From Chloroflexota bacterium (GTDB lineage Bacteria; Chloroflexota; UBA4733): 5,644 nt of DNA. The translations under genes were made by a program, and so were the position numbers. This document shows positions 1-4,158 of this stretch, piece by piece (the first letter of the stretch is position 1; every line of letters starts with the position of its first letter). The notes beneath the pieces are model-generated. The model saw only the letters and a list, made by a program, of their open reading frames with translations, had not been told where the DNA came from and made no database searches. The DNA lies in assembly GCA_025980355.1 (NCBI GenBank), contig JAICXR010000252.1, positions 1-5,644 on the forward strand, read 5' to 3'.

Positions 1-213
1 GGCAACGTCGGCGGCACGGAAGGCGTAGCCGTCCATCGCCGAGTTGTCGTAGGACGGTAACGAGATAGGGGCACGCAGCGACGCGGCCAGGGCGCACCCT
101 TGCGCGTCCGCCAGCGGGATGGTCACGCCCTCCAGGGGCTCCCCGGCCGCCAGGAACGCCGCCTGGGCCTCAGCCAGCGACACGTCTTCCAGCGGGGGCA
201 GACGTGGCGTCAT
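1..213 (-). CDS. moeA: MoeA-family molybdopterin molybdenumtransferase, N-terminal fragment
   Basis: Only the first 71 codons are present; the gene continues beyond the left edge, and full-length MoeA is usually about 400 residues. The family inserts molybdate into adenylylated molybdopterin, the last step of molybdenum cofactor synthesis, in the cytoplasm. The fragment begins MTPRLPPLEDVSLAEAQ and reaches the motif SLPSYDNSAMDGYAF at residues 51-65. That motif is the hallmark N-terminal MoeA segment (P-x-x-D-x-S-A-M-D-G-Y-A). The preceding stretch on the theme of I-P-L-A-D-A-x-G with a following L-A also fits the family. The ATG at 213-211 is supported by an AAGGAG eight bases upstream. It is transcribed divergently from the EamA transporter. 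MoeA paralogues and fusions with MoaB/MogA or periplasmic-binding domains exist, and the missing C-terminal part would be needed to exclude them. Confidence 0.9.
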   Translation of the reverse strand, partial: MTPRLPPLEDVSLAEAQAAFLAAGEPLEGVTIPLADAQGCALAASLRAPISLPSYDNSAMDGYAFRAADVA

Positions 214-221
214 CGATGCCG

Positions 222-227
222 CTCCTT
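222..227 (-). promoter_or_regulatory. Ribosome binding site of moeA
   Basis: The minus strand reads AAGGAG here, with eight bases between it and the ATG at 213. It is a strong Shine-Dalgarno at normal spacing and supports that start codon. Confidence 0.75.
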
Positions 228-329
228 CGCGCTGCCATCCGCCGGAGGCCTGCTCGCCGCGTCCATAGTACCGGCATCCGACCTTCGACTGCCGTCCGCA
301 CACTGCATGCCGTCGACTGGCGACGCCGG

Positions 330-335
330 TATGCT
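330..335 (+). promoter_or_regulatory. Candidate -10 box of the EamA transporter gene
   Basis: TATGCT matches the bacterial -10 consensus TATAAT at four of six positions, including the key first A-T pair region and final T. Transcription would start near 341-343, only about five bases before the GTG at 347. No convincing -35 hexamer is present at 16-18 bp. The same box, followed by a similar pyrimidine-rich stretch, occurs upstream of the oxidoreductase at 2297-2302. Assignment is by eye and weak. Confidence 0.3.
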
Positions 336-346
336 ACCCTCCCGGC

Positions 347-1210
347 GTGGGATACCTGGTGCTGCAGATCGTCGGCAATGCCGCCTTCACGCTGCTGGTC
401 CGCGTGGCACGGCATCAGAAGTTCGACTATCTGCTCGTGGGCGCGACGAACTACGCGGTGGCGGCGGCCGTGTCGCTGGCGCTGCTGCTGCACAGCCCCA
501 CGCCGGCTTCGCCGACGGCCGTGCTCTACGGCGTGATCAACGGCGCGCAGTACCAGGTGACGTTCCTGCTCATGTACGCCATGCTCAGCATGACCGGCGT
601 GGCCGTCATGACCTCCTTTCTCCGCCTCTCCGTCTTCATCCCGACGATCGCGTCCATCGCGATCTGGAGCGAGTTCCCCTCGCCGATTCAGGCCGTGGGC
701 CTCGCCCTGACCGCCCTCGCCCTGCCCCTGCTGGGGACGGCGGCGAGCCGGACGGCGCCGGCGAAATGGCGTTCCTGGCGACCGGTGGCGCTGATCGTGA
801 CGACGATGCTCTTCTCCGGCGCGGGACTGCTCGCCGCCAAGGCCTTCTCCGAGCTGCACCTGGAGGCGCAGCGCCCCGTCTACCTCGTGGCGGCCTACGG
901 CACCGCGACACTGCTCTCGCTGCTGACCTGGCCCTTGCGCCCGCGCCTGGAACGCACGCCGTCCGTGCGCGGCGTCTGGCCGGCGCTGGGCCTGGGGATG
1001 ATCACCGGCCTCTGCAACATCGGCCAGTTGGCGGCCTTCCTGCGCGGTCTGGCTGTGGTGCCGGGCATCATCGCCTTCCCGGTCACCGCCGCCGGCGGCT
1101 TGCTGCTCGTCACCGTGTTCGGCCGTATCGCCTGGAACGAGCGCATCGCCGGCCGGGCCGGGGCCGGCATCGTGCTAGCCCTCGCCGCGGTGGCGCTGGT
1201 GAATGCCTGA
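347..1210 (+). CDS. EamA/DMT-superfamily membrane transporter
   Basis: The 287-residue protein is almost entirely hydrophobic, with about ten membrane segments near residues 2-19, 28-48, 57-80, 83-107, 113-131, 146-165, 177-194, 210-232, 236-258 and 270-286. This is the usual size and topology of a two-repeat (5+5) EamA carrier in the cytoplasmic membrane. Both halves end alike: a short loop with W-S-E (residues 107-109) or W-N-E-R (263-266), then a Gly/Ala/Leu-rich last helix, which is the EamA repeat signature. The substrate cannot be read from sequence; family members export amino acids, metabolites or drugs. The start chosen is GTG at 347, because the frame is closed upstream at 266 and has no other start before the first helix; a second GTG at 359 is possible. 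No Shine-Dalgarno precedes it. It is divergent from moeA and convergent with trxB, so it is probably monocistronic. Confidence 0.85.
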   Translation: MGYLVLQIVGNAAFTLLVRVARHQKFDYLLVGATNYAVAAAVSLALLLHSPTPASPTAVLYGVINGAQYQVTFLLMYAMLSMTGVAVMTSFLRLSVFIPTIASIAIWSEFPSPIQAVGLALTALALPLLGTAASRTAPAKWRSWRPVALIVTTMLFSGAGLLAAKAFSELHLEAQRPVYLVAAYGTATLLSLLTWPLRPRLERTPSVRGVWPALGLGMITGLCNIGQLAAFLRGLAVVPGIIAFPVTAAGGLLLVTVFGRIAWNERIAGRAGAGIVLALAAVALVNA

Positions 1211-1212
1211 GC

Positions 1213-1249
1213 GCCGGTTGCCTAGCGGGACCGCGCGGCAAACTCCGGC
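1213..1249. terminator. Candidate bidirectional terminator in the transporter/trxB convergent junction
   Basis: GCCGGTTGCC at 1213-1222 can pair with GGCAA (1237-1241) and CCGGC (1245-1249), leaving a three-base bulge (ACT). The loop contains a further small GCG/CGC hairpin at 1225-1234. The structure spans the 11-bp gap between the two stop codons and extends into the 3' end of trxB. There is no T-run on either side, so it would be at best a non-canonical terminator. Stems of this size occur often by chance in GC-rich DNA. Confidence 0.25.
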
Positions 1250-2223
1250 TCGGAGTACACCTCGAACTCCCGGTCCGGCTCGGCGATGCCCTGCTCTTCC
1301 AGCCAGCGTTCGGCGTCGATCGCCGCTTTGCAGCCGTCGCCGGCGGCGGTCACCGCCTGACGGTAGCGGTGGTCACGCACGTCGCCCGCCGCGAAGACGC
1401 CGGGAATGTTGGTATAGGTCGTCGCCGGGTCCGGCATGCAGACGTAGCCGAGGGCGTCCAGGTCTAACTGGCCGCGGAAGATCTCCGTGTTCGGTTGGTG
1501 GCCGATGGCGACGAAGACGCCCTCGGTGGTGAGGGTGCGCCGCTCGCCGCTCACCAGGTTGCGAAGGCGCACGCCGGTCACCTTGTCCTCGCCCTCGATC
1601 GCTTCAACGACCGAGTTCCAGATAAAGTCGATCTTCGGGTTGTTGCGCGCCCGCTGCTGCAGCAGTTTGCTGGCCCGCAGGGTATCGCGGCGGTGGATGA
1701 CGCTGACCGTCTGCGCATAGCGGGTGAGGAAGAGCGCCTCCTCCAGGGCGGTGTCGCCCCCGCCCACGACGACGATGCGCCGATCCCGGAAGAAGAAGCC
1801 GTCGCAGGTGGCGCAGGCCGAGACGCCCCGACCGCGCAAGAGTTCTTCGCCCGGTACGTCCAGCCACTTCGCCGCCGCGCCGGTCGCGACGATGATGCTC
1901 TCGGCCGTGTACGTCTCATCGGCCGTGACGACGGTGAACGGGCGTTTGGAGAAGTCGACTTCCGTGGCATCAACGTCCAGCACCTCGGCGCCGAAACGCT
2001 CCACCTGCTCCCGGAAGTCCTGCATCATCTCCGGCCCCTGCACGCCCTTCGGATAGCCCGGATAGTTCTCGACGTCGCTCGTCAGCATCAGTTGCCCGCC
2101 GGCTTGATAGCCGCCGATCATCAGCGGTTGCAAGTTCGCCCGCGCCGTGTACAGCGCCGCGGTGTAGCCGGCCGGACCGGAGCCGACGATGATGACCTGT
2201 CGATGGGTTGCACGCTCTGCCAT
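1222..2223 (-). CDS. trxB: Thioredoxin reductase (NADPH)
   Basis: The 333-residue product is a low-molecular-weight FAD-dependent thioredoxin reductase (family length about 310-330). It passes electrons from NADPH through FAD and a redox disulfide to thioredoxin in the cytoplasm. Visible landmarks in order: FAD-binding GSGPAG at residues 14-19; the redox-active CATC at 137-140, followed by the conserved DGFFFR; the NADPH-binding GGGDTALEEA at 154-163; HRR at 177-179 with R183, the residues that read the 2'-phosphate of NADPH; and the second FAD motif GVFAAGD ending at D281. The ATG at 2223 is chosen because it places the FAD motif at the family's usual distance from the N-terminus; the frame is open further upstream, and an ATG at 2256 would add 11 residues. 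An AAAGG lies 12 bases before the start, which is a weak site. No thioredoxin gene is adjacent in the window. It is divergent from the oxidoreductase and 11 bp tail-to-tail from the transporter. Confidence 0.96.
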   Translation of the reverse strand: MAERATHRQVIIVGSGPAGYTAALYTARANLQPLMIGGYQAGGQLMLTSDVENYPGYPKGVQGPEMMQDFREQVERFGAEVLDVDATEVDFSKRPFTVVTADETYTAESIIVATGAAAKWLDVPGEELLRGRGVSACATCDGFFFRDRRIVVVGGGDTALEEALFLTRYAQTVSVIHRRDTLRASKLLQQRARNNPKIDFIWNSVVEAIEGEDKVTGVRLRNLVSGERRTLTTEGVFVAIGHQPNTEIFRGQLDLDALGYVCMPDPATTYTNIPGVFAAGDVRDHRYRQAVTAAGDGCKAAIDAERWLEEQGIAEPDREFEVYSEPEFAARSR

Positions 2224-2229
2224 TGGGCA

Positions 2230-2245
2230 CTGTACCTTTCTGTAC
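2230..2245. repeat. Paired CTGTAC hexamers overlapping the trxB 5' leader
   Basis: CTGTAC occurs at 2230-2235 and again at 2240-2245, one DNA helical turn apart. On the trxB sense strand this reads GTACAG-AAAG-GTACAG, with the weak ribosome binding site AAAGG between the two copies. A third TGTAC is at 2286-2290. The spacing on one face of the helix is what an operator would show, but six-base repeats can also arise by chance. Confidence 0.4.
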
Positions 2246-2280
2246 GCTGCCTCCATGCTACCCGCCACGCGCAAATCGGC

Positions 2281-2298
2281 CGTGGTGTACGTGGTGTA
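2281..2298. repeat. Perfect 9-bp tandem repeat, CGTGGTGTA twice
   Basis: Two contiguous identical copies lie at 2281-2289 and 2290-2298. The second copy runs into the TATGCT box at 2297-2302, so the repeat fills the region where the -10/-35 spacer of the oxidoreductase promoter would be. It could be a regulator-binding site or simple slippage. The repeat itself is certain; the function is inferred. Confidence 0.7.
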
Positions 2299-2302
2299 TG
2301 CT
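2297..2302 (+). promoter_or_regulatory. Candidate -10 box of the Gfo/Idh oxidoreductase gene
   Basis: TATGCT followed by TCCTCTC resembles the TATGCT-ACCCTC found upstream of the transporter at 330. It would give transcription from about 2309 and a leader of roughly 40 bases before the ATG at 2351. No recognisable -35 element is present at the expected distance (2274-2279 reads AATCGG). Confidence 0.3.
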
Positions 2303-2337
2303 TCCTCTCGGCTCCATAGGAATGCGGAGCACGGAAA

Positions 2338-2344
2338 AAGGGGG
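2338..2344 (+). promoter_or_regulatory. Ribosome binding site of the Gfo/Idh oxidoreductase
   Basis: AAGGGGG with six bases before the ATG at 2351. It selects this ATG over the upstream in-frame starts, which would extend the protein back into the trxB leader. Confidence 0.65.
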
Positions 2345-2350
2345 CACGGG

Positions 2351-3412
2351 ATGGCAGTGGAGTATCGCGTCGGCATCATCGGCTGCGGACGCCGTCCGGG
2401 GCCGGGGCCGGACGGGCGCATGCGCGGCGGCGGCATCGCCGAGAACCACGCCAAGGGCTATGAGGCGCACGGACGGACCAGGATCGTCGCCGCGGCGGAC
2501 ATCAGCAAGGAGAATCTGGAAAGCTTCCAGGAACGCCACAACGTGCCCGTCGGCTACCTCGACTACCGCGAGATGCTGGCCAAAGAGCATCTGGATATCG
2601 TCAGCATCTGCACCTGGGTCGGTTTGCATTCCCAGATCTGCGTGGAAACGGCCAACAGCAAGCCCAAAGGCATCCTCTGCGAGAAGCCGATGGCGCTGAC
2701 CCTGCCGGAGGCCGATGCGATGCTCGACGCCTGCCGCCGGAACCACGTCAAGTTCACCATCGACCACCAGCGGCGGCTCGGTCGTCCCTTCGGCCTGGCG
2801 AAGGAACTCCTGCAGGCCGGGCGCATCGGCGAATTGCTGCGCCTCGAAGGCTATGTGCCCGGGGGGAACCTCCTGGACTGGGGGACCCACTGGATCGACA
2901 TGTTCTTCTTCTATCAGGATCAAGCGCCGGTAGAATGGGTGATGGCGATGGCCGACCGCCAGACCGACCGCTCCTTGTTCGGCGTTGAGGTGGAGGACCA
3001 TTCGATCACGCACTATCAGTTTCGCGACGGCGTCCGCGCCTCTATCGAGCTCGGCGTGCCGATCAAGGGCCAGCCGGCCAACCGCCTCATCGGCAGCGAG
3101 GGGATGATCGAGGTCGGCGTCACCAACGGCCCCAACGTACGCGTGCGCGGACGCGGCGACCGCGACTGGGAAGTGCCGGACATGCCGGAAGGCATCCACG
3201 GCGCCGTCCACTTCGCCTCCTCCGTCGCCGAACTCGTCGCCGCCATCGAGGAGCACCGCGACCCGCGCAATAGTGGAGCGAACGGACGGCAGGCCCTGGA
3301 GGTGATTCTGGCCGGCTACGAGTCGATTTACCGGCGGGCGCAAATCGCCCTGCCCCTGGAGATCACCGACAACCCGATCTCCCGCCTGATCGCTGCCTGG
3401 AGGGCCTCCTAG
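2351..3412 (+). CDS. Gfo/Idh/MocA-family NAD(P)-dependent oxidoreductase
   Basis: The 353-residue protein has the normal length and fold order of the family: an N-terminal Rossmann domain and a C-terminal alpha/beta dimerisation and substrate domain. The dinucleotide motif begins VGIIGCG at residues 7-13 but is interrupted by an Arg/Gly/Pro-rich insert (14-27) before GIAENHAKGY (28-37). D50 at the end of the second strand suggests a preference for NAD over NADP. The signature CEKPM is at 110-114, with K112 the usual catalytic lysine. DHQRR follows at 138-142, and LLDWGTHWID at 174-183 supplies the catalytic-type D176 and H180. Members oxidise or reduce sugars, inositols and related polyols; this substrate is unknown. 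The ATG at 2351 has a good AAGGGGG. The REC-DHp gene follows 26 bp later on the same strand, probably in one transcript. Confidence 0.92.
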   Translation: MAVEYRVGIIGCGRRPGPGPDGRMRGGGIAENHAKGYEAHGRTRIVAAADISKENLESFQERHNVPVGYLDYREMLAKEHLDIVSICTWVGLHSQICVETANSKPKGILCEKPMALTLPEADAMLDACRRNHVKFTIDHQRRLGRPFGLAKELLQAGRIGELLRLEGYVPGGNLLDWGTHWIDMFFFYQDQAPVEWVMAMADRQTDRSLFGVEVEDHSITHYQFRDGVRASIELGVPIKGQPANRLIGSEGMIEVGVTNGPNVRVRGRGDRDWEVPDMPEGIHGAVHFASSVAELVAAIEEHRDPRNSGANGRQALEVILAGYESIYRRAQIALPLEITDNPISRLIAAWRAS

Positions 3413-3425
3413 GACGGGTGAGGAT

Positions 3426-3432
3426 GGAGGGG
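3426..3432 (+). promoter_or_regulatory. Ribosome binding site that sets the REC-DHp start at GTG 3439
   Basis: GGAGGGG stands six bases before the GTG at 3439. The site lies inside the frame that would be translated from the alternative ATG at 3424 or GTG at 3418, which have only weaker upstream sequence (AGGACGGG at 3411-3418). This favours the downstream GTG. Confidence 0.6.
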
Positions 3433-3438
3433 ATACCG

Positions 3439-4158
3439 GTGGACGGCCAGCTCAAGGACGCCGTCGTCGTGGTCGTAGAGGACGACGAGGCGCTACGTTC
3501 CGTCGTACTGCGCACGCTGCATGGGGAGGGCTGCGCCGTCGAGGCCTTCGGCCACCCGAAGGCGGCGCTCGCGTTCTTGCGGAATACCCCGGCCGATCTC
3601 CTCATCGCCGACCTGGGGCTGCCCGAATTTGACGGGCTGACCTTGATCCAACACGGACGGGCGATTCAACCAAACCTGCCGGTCGTCGTGATGACCGGCT
3701 GGGAAACCGCCCAGGCTGCTATCGCCGCGGCCGACCTCGGCGTGGACGGCTACTTGAGCAAACCTTTCAATCTGAAACGGCTCGCCGATACGGCGCGCCG
3801 CGCCGTGGGACGCCAACAATTGGAACGGCGGCTACGGGAACTGGAAGCAGAGCAGGCGGCGAACGACGCTCGCCTGGAAGCGCTCCACGTCATCGGCCGG
3901 AGTTTGCCGCACGAGCTGCACCAGCCGCTCAGTTGCATCATGGGCTATGCCGCCCTGTTGGCGGAAGAGGGCGTGAGGGCGGAAGACATGCGCGACTATG
4001 CCGCCGAGATCGTCGCCGCCGCGGCGCGCCTCTCGGACATCGTGCGCCAACTGGAAGCGGCCACGACCTACGCCGTCAAAGAGTTCGGCTCCGGCAATGT
4101 GCTGCTCGACCTGGAGAGGACCAACGAGGCTACGCCAGCATCGTCAACAGATCCTTGA
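3439..4158 (+). CDS. Response-regulator receiver fused to a HisKA (DHp) domain, no ATPase domain
   Basis: The product is 239 residues from the GTG at 3439 (244 from ATG 3424). Residues about 8-122 form a complete receiver domain: acidic pocket E14-D15-D16, phospho-acceptor D58 in LLIADLGLP, T86 in VVMTGW, and K108 in YLSKPF. A charged, probably coiled-coil linker (about 125-150) leads to a histidine-kinase dimerisation segment with the H-box PHELHQPLSCIMGYAALL at 157-174 (H158 the candidate phospho-histidine), then a second helix to about 215. No HATPase_c N, G1 or G2 boxes follow; the protein stops after VLLDLERTNEATPASSTDP. It therefore cannot phosphorylate itself from ATP as a normal kinase. 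It may act as a phosphotransfer or signalling adaptor for partner kinases elsewhere. The end has the look of the natural C-terminus of other short REC-HisKA proteins that I recall, so truncation is not required. It overlaps mfd tail-to-tail by 29 bp. Confidence 0.88.
   Translation: MDGQLKDAVVVVVEDDEALRSVVLRTLHGEGCAVEAFGHPKAALAFLRNTPADLLIADLGLPEFDGLTLIQHGRAIQPNLPVVVMTGWETAQAAIAAADLGVDGYLSKPFNLKRLADTARRAVGRQQLERRLRELEAEQAANDARLEALHVIGRSLPHELHQPLSCIMGYAALLAEEGVRAEDMRDYAAEIVAAAARLSDIVRQLEAATTYAVKEFGSGNVLLDLERTNEATPASSTDP

Larger units (their letters stand above)
214..346. other. Divergent intergenic region between moeA and the EamA transporter
   Basis: These 133 bases must hold the 5' control signals of both flanking genes. 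On the minus strand a TACTAT box (plus-strand 265-270) sits about 50 bases before the moeA start and could be its -10 element, but no good -35 partner is visible. On the plus strand a TATGCT box lies at 330-335. An imperfect 10-bp direct repeat, TCGACTGCCG at 285-294 and TCGACTGGCG at 313-322, occurs with 28 bp between starts. Open frames crossing this stretch are short or overlap the neighbouring genes and look like nothing recognisable. Confidence 0.6.
2224..2350. other. Divergent intergenic region between trxB and the Gfo/Idh oxidoreductase
   Basis: These 127 bases carry the control signals for both genes. They hold a perfect 9-bp tandem repeat (2281-2298), a pair of CTGTAC hexamers 10 bp apart next to the trxB start (2230-2245), a TATGCT box (2297-2302) and the oxidoreductase ribosome binding site (2338-2344). 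The region is less GC-rich than the flanking coding sequence around the last 30 bases (a run GAAAAAG at 2334-2340). I see no small gene or RNA structure that I can support. Confidence 0.6.

Noticed and set aside
100..1467. Open frame of 455 codons on the plus strand crossing moeA, the intergenic region, the transporter and trxB
   Set aside because: It runs through three well-supported genes in another frame or strand. Its product is Arg/Ala/Gly-rich, as expected from out-of-frame GC-rich sequence.
1495..2319. Open frame of 274 codons on the plus strand, antisense to trxB
   Set aside because: It lies opposite a clear thioredoxin reductase and its product is rich in Arg, Asp and His with no family motif.
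2311..2330. Short inverted repeat GCTCC/GGAGC in the oxidoreductase leader, considered as a regulatory hairpin
   Set aside because: Only five base pairs with a ten-base loop, no extension on either side, and no link to the ribosome binding site. Expected by chance.
2224..2454. N-terminal extension of trxB by up to 77 residues from upstream in-frame starts
   Set aside because: The extension would overlap the oxidoreductase gene, shows no domain, and would push the FAD-binding motif far from its normal place near the N-terminus.
2258..3343. Long open frame of 361 codons on the minus strand, antisense to the oxidoreductase
   Set aside because: It is an antisense shadow typical of GC-rich DNA. 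The translation has no recognisable domain, while the plus-strand frame carries the full Gfo/Idh motif set.
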